Shown here in pieces: positions 33,696 through 42,437 of a stretch of 64,000 nucleotides of DNA. The DNA is from Bradyrhizobium zhanjiangense. GTDB taxonomy: Bacteria; Pseudomonadota; Alphaproteobacteria; Rhizobiales; Xanthobacteraceae. How positions within the stretch are numbered: position 1 is the stretch's first letter; every line of letters starts with the position of its first letter. Under the pieces are notes generated by a model. It worked only from the letters and a program-made list of their open reading frames with translations, searched no databases and had not been told where the DNA came from. Both the position numbers and the translations under genes were made by a program. The stretch is taken from the NCBI RefSeq assembly GCF_004114935.1, contig NZ_CP022221.1, positions 9,278,023 through 9,342,022 of the forward strand, in the 5' to 3' direction.

Positions 33696-34856
33696 ATGAC
33701 TGCTGCCCTCCGTTTCGATCCGATCCGCCTGCCGGAAAAATGCGAGCAATTGCGCAAGGAAGTCCGCGCCTTCCTCGCCGAGGAAATCGCCGCCGGCACT
33801 TTCGATCCGCACAAGCCCAACCGCGAAGACACCGACGCGCCGGAATTCTCCCGCCGAGTCGGCGCCAAGGGCTGGCTCGGCATGACCTGGCCCAAAAAGT
33901 ATGGCGGCCAGGAGCGCTCCTTCCTCGAGCGTTATGTCGTGACCGAGGAGATGCGCGTCGCCAACGCGCCGACGCGGCGCTTCTTCGTCGCGGACCGCCA
34001 GAGCGGGCCGGTGCTCCTGAAATACGCGCCCGAGCACATCAAGATGGACATCCTGCCGCGCATCTGCCGCGGCGAGATCTGCTTTGCCATCGGCATGAGC
34101 GAGCCGAACTCGGGCTCGGACCTGTTCGCGGCGAAGACGCGCGCGACCAAGACCGACGGCGGCTATCTCATCAACGGCACCAAGATCTGGACCTCGTCGG
34201 CACACATCGCCGACTACATGATCGCGATCTTCCGGACCTCGCCGCCGACCAAGGAAAACCGCCGTCACGGCCTGACCCAGTTCCTGGTCAAGATGAAGCA
34301 ACCGGGCATCAAGGTGAACCCGATCGGCCAGATCACCGGCCAGTATGAGTTCAACGAGGTCGTCTTCACCGATCACTTCATCCCCGACGACCACGTGCTC
34401 GGCGAGGTCGATGGCGCCTGGAAGCAGGCGACGAGCGAGCTCGCCTATGAGCGCTCGGGCCCGGAGCGTTTCCTCGAAACCTATTACGTGCTGACCGAGC
34501 TGGTGCGCGCAGTCGGGCCCAATCCCGATACGCGCAGCGCCGAAGGCATCGGGCGCCTGGTCGCGCAGCTCCACACCATGCGGCGCATGTCGGTCTCGGT
34601 TGCCGGCATGCTGCAGGCCGGCAAGGAGCCGGTGGTGGAGGCGTCGATCGTCAAGGACATCGGCACGGTCTGGGAGCAGCAGCTGCCGCACCGCGTGCGC
34701 GATCTCGCCGCCTTCGTCGAGGAGACCGCGACCAACCGCGAGACGCTGGAGCACCAGCTCGACTTCGCCATCAAGACCGCACCCAAACTCACCATCCAGG
34801 GCGGTACCACCGAGGTGCTGCGCGGCATCATCGCCCGCGGACTTGGTTTGCGATGA
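33696..34856 (+). CDS. Acyl-CoA dehydrogenase, large-subunit type
   Basis: The 386-residue protein starts MTAALRFDPIRLP. It carries the classical FAD/substrate signature AIGMSEPNSGSDLFAAKT near residue 131 and ends GGTTEVLRGIIARGLGLR. The start is ATG 33696 just after the small-subunit gene. Together with it, this should oxidise a branched or dicarboxylic acyl-CoA, like the pimeloyl-CoA dehydrogenase pair PimC/PimD. The true substrate is unknown. Confidence 0.87.
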   Translation: MTAALRFDPIRLPEKCEQLRKEVRAFLAEEIAAGTFDPHKPNREDTDAPEFSRRVGAKGWLGMTWPKKYGGQERSFLERYVVTEEMRVANAPTRRFFVADRQSGPVLLKYAPEHIKMDILPRICRGEICFAIGMSEPNSGSDLFAAKTRATKTDGGYLINGTKIWTSSAHIADYMIAIFRTSPPTKENRRHGLTQFLVKMKQPGIKVNPIGQITGQYEFNEVVFTDHFIPDDHVLGEVDGAWKQATSELAYERSGPERFLETYYVLTELVRAVGPNPDTRSAEGIGRLVAQLHTMRRMSVSVAGMLQAGKEPVVEASIVKDIGTVWEQQLPHRVRDLAAFVEETATNRETLEHQLDFAIKTAPKLTIQGGTTEVLRGIIARGLGLR

Positions 34857-34894
34857 TTCTGATGAGAGCGAACTTCCGGCCACACGCTCCGCCG

Positions 34895-34915
34895 ACCTCT
34901 CCCTATGGGAGAGGT
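34895..34915. repeat. Small hairpin between dehydrogenase and hydratase genes
   Basis: ACCTCTCCC and GGGAGAGGT surround TAT, a perfect 9-base stem lying 39 bases after the dehydrogenase stop. It may tune expression of the downstream hydratase or be a remnant of the CTCTCCC repeat family. Confidence 0.5.
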
Positions 34916-34948
34916 GGTTCTTCGCTACTGAGATACTGGAGGCACTAA

Positions 34949-35767
34949 ATGACCACGTACAAAGATATCGGCGTCGAGAAGGTCGGACACGTCGGCACCA
35001 TCGAGATCCGCAGGCCGCCGCTCAATTTCTTCGACATCTCGCTGATCAACCAGATCGCGGATGCGCTCGACGAGTTCGACCGCGACATCGAGATCCGCGC
35101 CTCGGTTCTGTCGGCGCAGGGCAAGGCATTTTGCGCTGGCGCCAATTTCCAGGATCCGGCGCGGCAGGCGCAGGAAGCGCGCGAGGCTGAGAAGACCGCC
35201 AAGGGCGATCCGGCCGACAGTCTCGGGCCGATCAACCATCTCTACATTCAGGCCGTGCGCATCTTCCGCGCCAAGAAGCCGATCGTCGCCGCCGTGCAGG
35301 GCGCCGCCATCGGCGGCGGCCTCGGTCTCGCGGTATCCGCGGACTTTCGCGTCACCTGCCCCGAAGCCCGCTTCTCCGCGAATTTCACCAAGCTCGGCTT
35401 CCATCCCGGCTTCGGCCTGACCGTGACGCTGCCCGACCTGATCGGCAAGAACAACGCCGAGCTGATGTTCTACACCAGCCGCCGCGTCACCGGCGAAGAA
35501 GCGGTGAAGTGGGGCCTCGCCAACGAGCTGGTGCCGCAGGACCAGGTGAAATCAGCCGCGATGAAGCTCGCCGGCGAGATCGCCGAATGCTCCCCGCTCG
35601 GCCTGCTCTCCACCCGCGCCACGATGCGCGCCGGCCTCGCCGACCGCGTGATGGCCGCGACCAACCACGAGCTCGCCGAGCAGACCCGGCTGCGTGCGAC
35701 GGAAGACTTCAAGGAGGGTGTGAAGGCCACGGAGGAGCGGCGCGTGGCCAATTTTAAGGGAAGGTGA
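34949..35767 (+). CDS. Enoyl-CoA hydratase/isomerase
   Basis: The 272-residue crotonase-fold protein has LSAQGKAFCAGANF near residue 52 and VQGAAIGGGLGLAVSADFRVTCPEARFSANFTKLGFHPGFG near 114, both oxyanion-hole segments. It follows the two dehydrogenase genes and would hydrate their enoyl-CoA product. Confidence 0.87.
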   Translation: MTTYKDIGVEKVGHVGTIEIRRPPLNFFDISLINQIADALDEFDRDIEIRASVLSAQGKAFCAGANFQDPARQAQEAREAEKTAKGDPADSLGPINHLYIQAVRIFRAKKPIVAAVQGAAIGGGLGLAVSADFRVTCPEARFSANFTKLGFHPGFGLTVTLPDLIGKNNAELMFYTSRRVTGEEAVKWGLANELVPQDQVKSAAMKLAGEIAECSPLGLLSTRATMRAGLADRVMAATNHELAEQTRLRATEDFKEGVKATEERRVANFKGR

Positions 35768-35803
35768 TTGCTGCCGCGCCGCGGCGCTGCCACACCCTTC
35801 GCT

Positions 35804-35935
35804 GTCGTCCTGGCGAAAGCCAGGACCCATTACCCCAGGGGAGAAGTTGCGGCGCGAAGCTGGTAACAACGAGTCTTCGCCAAACTACCCATGGGGTAAT
35901 GGGTCCTGGATCAGCGCTCGCTTGTCCAGGACGAC
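35804..35935. repeat. Degenerate inverted repeat, GTCCTGGC type
   Basis: GTCGTCCTGGCGAAAGCCAG at 35804 pairs imperfectly with the segment ending GTCCAGGACGAC at 35935. The inner parts ACCCATTACCCCA and TGGGGTAATGGGT are exact reverse complements. It is related in layout to 5521-5643, lying between convergent genes. Confidence 0.65.
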
Positions 35936-35984
35936 CAGTGTTGTTTGATGCTCCTACACTCCCCAATTTCGTCCCGGCGGCCCG

Positions 35985-38099
35985 CTACCTCCGCCCCACC
36001 ACCAGCGCATCGACGATCGTCACACCCTGCCCCTCCGGGTGCACCAGCACCGGGTTGAGCTCGATCTCCGCAATCGCCCGCGCATGCCGTGCGGCGAGCA
36101 CTGAGACATCCGCGATCAATCGCGCCAGCGCCGCGACATCCGCCCTCGCCGCTCCGCGAAAACCGTTCAGCAGCGGCGCCGCCTTCAATCCCGCCAGCAT
36201 CGCGCCGGCCTCTTCCGCACCGACAGGCGCCGGACGATAGACAACATCGCGGAACAGTTCTGTGGTGACGCCGCCGAGCCCGACCATCACCATCGGCCCA
36301 AATGTCTGGTCCGTCATCGTTCCCACGATGATCTCGACGCCCTTCTTCGCCATCGGACCGACCAGCACACCCTGGATCGCCGCGTCCGGCCGCTGCTCGC
36401 GCGCATTGTCCAGCAGCGCTTCGAACGCCAAGAACACTTCGCCCTTGGTGGTGATGTTGACGCGCACGCCGCCGACTTCGCTCTTGTGCGCGATGTCGGG
36501 CGACTGGGTCTTCATCACCAGCGGAAAGCCCACGCGCGCGACCGCTTCATCCAGCCCGGACTTGTCCGTCACCAGCACTTCGTCCGGCAGCGCGATGCCG
36601 GCGGCGCGGAGCAATGACTTGCTGTCGGCCTCGGACAATGCTGGCGACTTCAAATGCGCAGAGAGATCGCGCACCGGCAACCGCGTCTGGTCCGCCGATT
36701 TCGGCAGATTGAATTTCGCGTAGTCGACGAGCCGCCGCATCGCGACGCCGACATGAGTCAAACCCGAGAGGACCACGACAGCGGATTTCGCGAGCTCCCG
36801 CCGCGCGAAGTCAGAGGGGACCGTGTAGGAATAGAACGCGACCGGCTTCTTCTGCGCCGCCAGCACCGGCGTCAGCTCGGCCTCGTCGAACGGCTTGCGC
36901 ACCTCACTCGACAGTGACAGCACGATCAGCACCGCATCGACCTCGTCGGAGGCGGTGAGCAGGTCGACGCTCTTTTGCAATCCGCCGGAGGTCACGCCTT
37001 GCGCGGTGACGTCGATCGGGTTGCGCGCGGTGCCGTAGGACGGCATCAGCGTTCGGATCCCCGCCTGGATCGTTTCGGACAGCTCCGGCACCTGCAAGCC
37101 CTGCAGTGCCACGGCATCCGCGCCCCAGATGCCGGCGCCGCCGGAGACGGTGACGACGGCAACGCGATCGCCCTTCGGCAGCGGATTGCTGGCGAGCAGC
37201 GCCGCGATCGTCAACGCTTCGTCGAGATCGTTGGAGACGATAAAACCGTATTTCGCGAACACCGCGTCATAGGCCGCCGACCAGCCGGCCATGCTCGCCG
37301 TGTGCGAGGCCGCCGCGCGCTGGCCGGCGCCGGAGCGGCCGACTTTTGTCACGACGACGGGCTTCCTCGCCTCGGCGGCGCGCCGCGCGGCGGCCAGAAA
37401 CTTGTCGACGTCGCGGATGCCTTCGATGAATAGCAGGATCACGTCGGTCGAAGTGTCCCGCACCAGATAATCCAGGAACTCGCCGGCGCCGAGATCGGAT
37501 TCGTTGCCGGCGCTGACGACGTAGCTCACGGCGATGCCGATCGCCCGCGCGCGATGGTAGTAGGCAAAGCCGATGCCGCCGCTCTGCGCGACGATGCCGA
37601 TCCGCTTTTGCGTCGCGACCAGCGGCACCACACCCGGCTTGACGTCCACCGCGGGACTGAAGGTGGCCGCCACGCGCTGCACCTGGCTGAAAAATCCCTC
37701 GGCGTTGGGCCCGGAGATCCGCATGCCGGTGCGCCTCGCCAGCGCCGCGATCGCATCTTGCATCGCGGCGCTGTCGCCGCCCTCCTCCGCGAAGCCGGAG
37801 GAGATGATGACGGCGTTCTTGACGCCGGCGACGGCGCATTGCTCGAGCGCAGGCAGCACCGCGCGCGCCGGGATGACGATGACGGCGAGATCGATCGGCG
37901 CGCCGATCTCGGCGATCGATGTGTAACAGGCGAGCCCGTCGATGTCGGCATAGTTCGGGTTCACCGGATAGATCTTGCCGGGATAATCGTTCTTGCGCAG
38001 CATCGACAGCAGCCGCCCCGGAATCTTCTCGTGATCGCGCGAGGCCCCGATCAGTGCGATGCTGGCGGGCGCGAAGAAGCTGTCGAGCGGATGCGGCAT
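35985..38099 (-). CDS. ADP-forming acyl-CoA synthetase (acetate-CoA ligase type)
   Basis: The 704-residue single-chain protein joins a CoA-binding domain (SIALIGASRDHEKIPGRLL at residue 13), a succinyl-CoA-ligase-like domain with the phospho-histidine motif ASHTASMAG near residue 266, and a C-terminal ATP-grasp domain (GFPLVMKTQSPDIAHKSEVGGVRVN near 520). It makes acyl-CoA from acid, ATP and CoA with ADP release. In this cluster, activation or recycling of an acid intermediate is likely. Confidence 0.88.
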   Translation of the reverse strand: MPHPLDSFFAPASIALIGASRDHEKIPGRLLSMLRKNDYPGKIYPVNPNYADIDGLACYTSIAEIGAPIDLAVIVIPARAVLPALEQCAVAGVKNAVIISSGFAEEGGDSAAMQDAIAALARRTGMRISGPNAEGFFSQVQRVAATFSPAVDVKPGVVPLVATQKRIGIVAQSGGIGFAYYHRARAIGIAVSYVVSAGNESDLGAGEFLDYLVRDTSTDVILLFIEGIRDVDKFLAAARRAAEARKPVVVTKVGRSGAGQRAAASHTASMAGWSAAYDAVFAKYGFIVSNDLDEALTIAALLASNPLPKGDRVAVVTVSGGAGIWGADAVALQGLQVPELSETIQAGIRTLMPSYGTARNPIDVTAQGVTSGGLQKSVDLLTASDEVDAVLIVLSLSSEVRKPFDEAELTPVLAAQKKPVAFYSYTVPSDFARRELAKSAVVVLSGLTHVGVAMRRLVDYAKFNLPKSADQTRLPVRDLSAHLKSPALSEADSKSLLRAAGIALPDEVLVTDKSGLDEAVARVGFPLVMKTQSPDIAHKSEVGGVRVNITTKGEVFLAFEALLDNAREQRPDAAIQGVLVGPMAKKGVEIIVGTMTDQTFGPMVMVGLGGVTTELFRDVVYRPAPVGAEEAGAMLAGLKAAPLLNGFRGAARADVAALARLIADVSVLAARHARAIAEIELNPVLVHPEGQGVTIVDALVVGRR

Positions 38100-38132
38100 G
38101 GCGTGATCCCCCTTATTCTTGCCCCACCCTAC

Positions 38133-38259
38133 CCGTCATCCTGAGGTGCGAGCCGCGCGGTGCGCAGCGCCGTGCGGGGAGCCTCGAAGGATGTGCGGCC
38201 CCGCCAGTGGCCGTCGCCCTTCGACGCTCGCCGAAGAGGCGAGCACCTCAGGGTGACGG
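38133..38259. repeat. Inverted repeat, CCTGAGGTGC family
   Basis: CCGTCATCCTGAGGTGC (38133-38149) faces GCACCTCAGGGTGACGG (38243-38259), with one mismatch. A middle stem is built from CCTCGAAGGATG and CCTTCGACGC-like segments. It is a separate repeat family from the others in this window. Confidence 0.75.
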
Positions 38260-38274
38260 ATCATTTGCAGATAA

Positions 38275-39027
38275 TCAACTGACGCGGAACGTTACCCCAC
38301 CTAACAAGAACTCGTTGCCGGCAACCGCATGCCCCTTCTCCCGCGCGGCATGCAGCACACGTGCTGCATCAGTCACCCGAAATTCCAGTGCGCTCATGAT
38401 TTCGCTGGTGCCCTTGACGAAGCGGAAGGTTGCGTTGGGCAGCTTCAGTTCGGCGTCGCGAGCTGCAACCCCGATGATCTTGCCCCAGTGCTCCGCCAGC
38501 CCTTGCGGGTCGGGGCTCTGCATCTCGACGGCCGTCAGCGCCTGCGTCACATCCTTGCGGATGAATTTTTGCCAATCGGGTCCCGCGGGTGGATAGGCGC
38601 CCAGACTGTCGTCGCTGCCTTCGGTGTGGTTGAACTCGATGAAGGCGGCACGACAGTCGCGGGGGTGGAGCTGCACGCCGTGATAGGGTGCATGGTCGAT
38701 GACATTGGCCGTGCGCACGCCAAGCGCGTTGGCGTTGCGACCGCGCTCGTCCGGATCGTCGCAGCAGAAGATCGCCATGTAGCCGCCGCGGCCGCCGGTC
38801 TTCTCGATGAAGCGGCCGGCCGTGGTGCCGTCCTTGAAGGGCGCAACGACTTCCAGCAGGATCGTGTCGACCGGCAGCAGCGGGTTCTCCAGACCGTATT
38901 TCGCGACATTGCCGTCGCGATAGCACACGGTGAGACCCATGATCCTGGCCATATCCGTGATGACAGGCTCAAGCTGCGGCGCAACCAGGCAGATCTGACG
39001 CAGCCGGATATAGGGCGCCATCGTCAT
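38275..39027 (-). CDS. VOC-family two-module protein
   Basis: The 250-residue protein holds two VOC modules. The first starts IRLRQICLVAPQLEPVITDMARIMGL and the second around VTQALTAVEMQSPDPQGLAEHWGKIIGVAA. Residues such as the histidines in HAPYHGVQLH could be metal ligands, but the full ligand set is not clear. ATG 39027 overlaps the stop of the upstream hydratase gene (ATGA), so the two are co-translated. Function is unknown. Confidence 0.75.
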   Translation of the reverse strand: MTMAPYIRLRQICLVAPQLEPVITDMARIMGLTVCYRDGNVAKYGLENPLLPVDTILLEVVAPFKDGTTAGRFIEKTGGRGGYMAIFCCDDPDERGRNANALGVRTANVIDHAPYHGVQLHPRDCRAAFIEFNHTEGSDDSLGAYPPAGPDWQKFIRKDVTQALTAVEMQSPDPQGLAEHWGKIIGVAARDAELKLPNATFRFVKGTSEIMSALEFRVTDAARVLHAAREKGHAVAGNEFLLGGVTFRVS

Positions 39028-39812
39028 GCGCCCTTGAAGGTCGGCTTGCGCTTCTCGACGAAGGCCTTGGCGGCCTCCTTGTGGTCCTCGGTGTCGCCGC
39101 AGCGGGTGTGATGGATCGCCTCGCCATCGAAGCAATCCTCCAGTGCCAGATGCTCGGCATTGTTGATGTTGCGCTTGATGAAGCCGAGCGCGATCGATGG
39201 CCCCTGCGCCAGCGACAGCGCAAGCTCGTGCGCGGCGGCGTCGATCTCGGCGTCGGGCACGACCTTGGTCACCATGCCGATCGCATGCGCCTCCTTCGCG
39301 GTGAGGACCGGCGAGATCAGATAGAGCTCGCGCGCCCGCGCGCTGCCGAGCAGCTGCGTCAGAAAATAGGTCCCGCCGTAGTCGCCGGAGAAGCCGACCT
39401 TGGCGAAGGCCGTGGTGATCTTGCAGGACTCGCTGGCGATGCGCAGGTCGCAGGACAACGCCATCGACAGGCCGGCGCCGGCCGCCGCGCCGTCGAGCTG
39501 CGCCACGACGGGCTTTGGCATCTGGTGCAGGATGCGCGAGACCTCCATGCCGCGGCGCAGGTTTGCGAGTTTCTGCTCGAACGGCAGCGGCGCCCGACCC
39601 TCCGCCATCGATTTGACGTCGCCGCCGACACAGAAGCTGCCGCCCGCGCCCTTGAACAGCACCGCGCGCACTTCCGCATCGTCGGCCGCGCGCCGCGCCG
39701 CCTCGACCAGCCCGCGCACCATGTCCGGGTTGAGCGCGTTCTTGCGCTCCGGCCGGTTCATGGTGATGGTGAGCAGCCCGCCTTCGAGCTTTTGCAGGAC
39801 CATGTCGTTCAT
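39024..39812 (-). CDS. Enoyl-CoA hydratase/isomerase
   Basis: The 262-residue crotonase-fold protein has FKGAGGSFCVGGDVKSM near residue 53 and QLDGAAAGAGLSMALSCDLRIASESCKITTAFAKVGFSGDYG near 104. The final segment SAEDH-like GDTEDHKEAAKAFVEKRKPTF is typical of the family. It ends in an ATGA overlap with the VOC gene and probably acts in the same pathway as the ADP-forming ligase. Confidence 0.87.
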   Translation of the reverse strand: MNDMVLQKLEGGLLTITMNRPERKNALNPDMVRGLVEAARRAADDAEVRAVLFKGAGGSFCVGGDVKSMAEGRAPLPFEQKLANLRRGMEVSRILHQMPKPVVAQLDGAAAGAGLSMALSCDLRIASESCKITTAFAKVGFSGDYGGTYFLTQLLGSARARELYLISPVLTAKEAHAIGMVTKVVPDAEIDAAAHELALSLAQGPSIALGFIKRNINNAEHLALEDCFDGEAIHHTRCGDTEDHKEAAKAFVEKRKPTFKGA

Positions 39813-39855
39813 GGGACGCCTTCCTTGTTGTTGTCTAGCCGAGTTATCACCACAC

Positions 39856-39943
39856 CGTCATTGCGAGCGAAGCGAAGCAATCCAGGAATGTTTCCGCGGA
39901 GACAGTCTGGATTGCTTCGTCGCAAGAGCTCCTCGCAATGACG
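39856..39943. repeat. Inverted repeat, CGTCATTGCGAG family
   Basis: CGTCATTGCGAGCGAAGCGA at 39856 is opposed to TCCTCGCAATGACG ending at 39943, with inner arms AGCAATCCAG and CTGGATTGCT. It is a relative of 5679-5758. Confidence 0.75.
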
Positions 39944-39962
39944 TCGTGACTACGTCACGCCG

Positions 39963-41168
39963 TCACTTCTTCACCAGCGGGCAGCGCGACTGCTCCAGCG
40001 ACTGGAACGCCTCATTGCCGGGCACGGTGGCGAGCAGCTTGTAGTCGTCCCAGCGGCCCTTGGACTCCGACGGCTTCTTCACCTCGAACAGGTACATGTC
40101 GTGAATCATGCGGCCGTCCTCGCGGATCTTGCCGTTATGAGCGAAGAAGTCGTTGATCGGCGTCTCCTTCATCACCTTCATCACCGCAGCAGCGTCGGTC
40201 GTGCCGACCGCCTTCACCGCCTTCAGATAATGCGTCACGGAGGAATAGACGCCGGCCTGTGCCGAGGTCGGTGGCCGCTTCACGCGCTCCTGGAAGCGCT
40301 TCGAGAAGGCGCGCGTCTCGTCGTTCATGTCCCAGTAGAACGCTTCGGCCAGCAGCAGGCCCTGCGCGGTCTCCAACCCGATCGAGTCGATGTCGGTGAC
40401 GAAGGCGAGCAGCGGCGACAGCTTCTGGCCGCCCTTCATGATGCCGAACTCCGCCGACTGCTTGATGGCGTTGACAGTGTCGCCGCCGGCATTGGCAAGA
40501 CCAATCACCTTGGCCTTCGAGGCCTGCGCCTGGAGCAGGAACGACGAGAAATCCGAGGTGTTGAGCGGATGACGCACACTGCCGAGCACCTTGCCACCGG
40601 TTTTGGTGATGACGTTGCTGGTGTCCTTCTCGAGGTCCTGGCCAAAGGCGTAATCAGCGGTGAGGAAGAACCAGGTATCGAGGCCCGACTTCACGGCTGC
40701 AAGCCCGGTCACGTTGGCCTGGGCGAACGTGTCGAACACATAATGCACGGTATAGGGACCGCAGGCTTCGTTGCTGAGGCGGATCGAGCCGGGACCGTTG
40801 AAGACGATGATCTTGTTGCGCGCTTTCGCGATCTCGCCGGCGGCGAGCGCGGTCGCGGAAGCCGCGACGTCATAGATCATCTCGACGCCCTGATTGTCGA
40901 GCATGTCGCGGGCGATGTTGGCGGAGAGATCGGCCTTGTTGAGATGGTCGGCCGCCAGCACCTGGATCTTGCGGCCCAGCACCTCGCCGCCAAAGTCCTC
41001 GACAGCCATCTTGGCTGCGGTCTCGCTGCCGGGGCCGGTGATGTCGGCGTAGAGGCTCGACATATCGAGGATGCCGCCGATCTTGAGCGGTGGCTTGTCC
41101 TCCGCCTGCACGACGCTCGCACTCAGGGCAAACGCGGCAGCAAAAATGCTCGACAGAATATGCTTCAT
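39963..41168 (-). CDS. Branched-chain-amino-acid-type ABC substrate-binding protein
   Basis: The 401-residue periplasmic protein has a signal peptide (ILSSIFAAAFALSASVVQA, cleaved before EDK). The mature start LKIGGILDMSSLYADITGPG and the later AADHLNKADLSANIARDML are the type-I fold of LivJ/HAA-like binding proteins. These often serve aromatic acids in Bradyrhizobium. The matching permeases and ATPases are not in the window. Confidence 0.87.
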   Translation of the reverse strand: MKHILSSIFAAAFALSASVVQAEDKPPLKIGGILDMSSLYADITGPGSETAAKMAVEDFGGEVLGRKIQVLAADHLNKADLSANIARDMLDNQGVEMIYDVAASATALAAGEIAKARNKIIVFNGPGSIRLSNEACGPYTVHYVFDTFAQANVTGLAAVKSGLDTWFFLTADYAFGQDLEKDTSNVITKTGGKVLGSVRHPLNTSDFSSFLLQAQASKAKVIGLANAGGDTVNAIKQSAEFGIMKGGQKLSPLLAFVTDIDSIGLETAQGLLLAEAFYWDMNDETRAFSKRFQERVKRPPTSAQAGVYSSVTHYLKAVKAVGTTDAAAVMKVMKETPINDFFAHNGKIREDGRMIHDMYLFEVKKPSESKGRWDDYKLLATVPGNEAFQSLEQSRCPLVKK

Positions 41169-41368
41169 CGAAAAAGACCTCCCTTATCGCGCCGTGCTCT
41201 GATGGCGGCTTGGTTATTGCTCTTGGCCATTGGTCTTGGCTATCGCTATTGGCGGCAATCATGCCGCATGCGCGAGAGGGCAGCAAGCGCGAGGTGCCGT
41301 TACAAGCGCATGATTGCCGCGCATGTTTTCCGCAAAGCGGAATGGTAGAGTGCGGCGAAATGTTTCCA

Positions 41369-41446
41369 CGTCATTGCGAGCGCAGCGAAGCAATCCAGAA
41401 TCTTTCAGCGGAGGGACTCTGGATTGCTCCGCTCCTCGCAATGACG
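41369..41446. repeat. Inverted repeat, CGTCATTGCGAG family
   Basis: CGTCATTGCGAGCGCAGCGA at 41369 pairs with GCTCCGCTCCTCGCAATGACG ending at 41446, with an inner CAATCCAGA/TCTGGATTG stem. It lies in the 472-base gap before the nuclease-fold gene; the first 200 bases of that gap hold nothing I recognise. Confidence 0.75.
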
Positions 41447-41483
41447 GCGTGTGAGGCAATGGCGAAGCATCACATGATCTGCC

Positions 41484-41574
41484 GTAGGGTGGGCAAAGGC
41501 GCGCTCTTCGCGCCGTGCCCACCGCCCGCGCGGTTGGCCAAAGACGTGGGCACGCTTCGCTTTGCCCACCCTAT
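41484..41574. repeat. Inverted repeat, GTAGGGTGGGCAAAG family
   Basis: GTAGGGTGGGCAAAGGCGCG at 41484 faces CTTTGCCCACCCTAT ending at 41574, with inner CGTGCCCAC/GTGGGCACG arms. A second copy is at 43954-44046. Confidence 0.75.
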
Positions 41575-41640
41575 GACAGCCCTTCGTCGTTCGCTACATT
41601 TGGGTTAGAACTGGAGCGTAACACAACCTCTCCGGGTCAC

Positions 41641-42411
41641 GTGGCGCAACGGCTTCACCTCATCGTCGCATTTCTTCTCTTCGCGGGTCACGCCGCGTCC
41701 GCCTCGCCATGCCAATTCGAATCCCAAGGCGAGGGCCGTGTCGCCGCGATCGTCGATGCGCGCAGCGTCCGCCTCGACGACGGCCGCGAGATCCGCCTCA
41801 CCGGCATCGAGCCGACGGCGACGACGAACCTGGCGCTGACCTCGCTGCTCGCCGGCCGCGACGTGACACTGCGGAGCTCTGACGACACGCCCGACCGCTA
41901 CGGCCGCCAGAACGCGCTGGTCTTCGTTGGCGAAAGCGACGCCTCCGTGCAGGCGACGCTGCTCGCCGAGGGCGATGCCATCGTCTCCGCCGAGATCGCG
42001 GACAGGGACTGCGCGGCCGCCCTGATGGCGTGGGAGGCCGAGGCGCGGCGTCAAAAAAAGGGCAGCTGGGCTGACCCGTCGGCCATAAAAAACGCGGAAA
42101 GTCCGGACGATATTTTGGCGGGGATCGGGCGCTTTATGGTGGTCGAGGGCAAAGTCCTGTCGGTCCGGCAAGCTGGGGCAATGACCTACCTCAACTTCGG
42201 ACGGAACTGGACACGCGGCTTTGCGGCGACTATCTCAAAGCGCACGTTGCCGGCGTTCGAAAGCGCCGGAATTACCCTTAAGTCCCTGGAAAATAGACGT
42301 ATTCGAGTTCGGGGCTGGGTCGAGGGAAACACGGGGCCGCGGATCGATATACGCCTCGTGGGACAGGTCGAGTTGCTAGGCGCAAACGAGCCGACAGGGG
42401 TAAGGCCCTAA
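41641..42411 (+). CDS. Exported nuclease-fold (SNase-like) protein, probably inactive
   Basis: The 256-residue protein starts at GTG 41641 with a signal peptide (LIVAFLLFAGHAASA). The next 110 residues look like a staphylococcal-nuclease fold: GRVAAIVDARSVRLDDGREIRLTGIEPT, then DRYGRQNALVF and a final KKGSWAD. Compared with the nuclease pattern VDGDT...LLxxDTPE...YGR, the first aspartate and the catalytic glutamate are replaced (VDARS, GIEPT). Only the two arginines remain, so catalysis is doubtful. A second domain (residues 150-250, OB-like) follows. Function is unknown. Confidence 0.7.
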   Translation: MAQRLHLIVAFLLFAGHAASASPCQFESQGEGRVAAIVDARSVRLDDGREIRLTGIEPTATTNLALTSLLAGRDVTLRSSDDTPDRYGRQNALVFVGESDASVQATLLAEGDAIVSAEIADRDCAAALMAWEAEARRQKKGSWADPSAIKNAESPDDILAGIGRFMVVEGKVLSVRQAGAMTYLNFGRNWTRGFAATISKRTLPAFESAGITLKSLENRRIRVRGWVEGNTGPRIDIRLVGQVELLGANEPTGVRP

Positions 42412-42437
42412 AAGGGGCCGGGCACGGGTTAAGCGAC

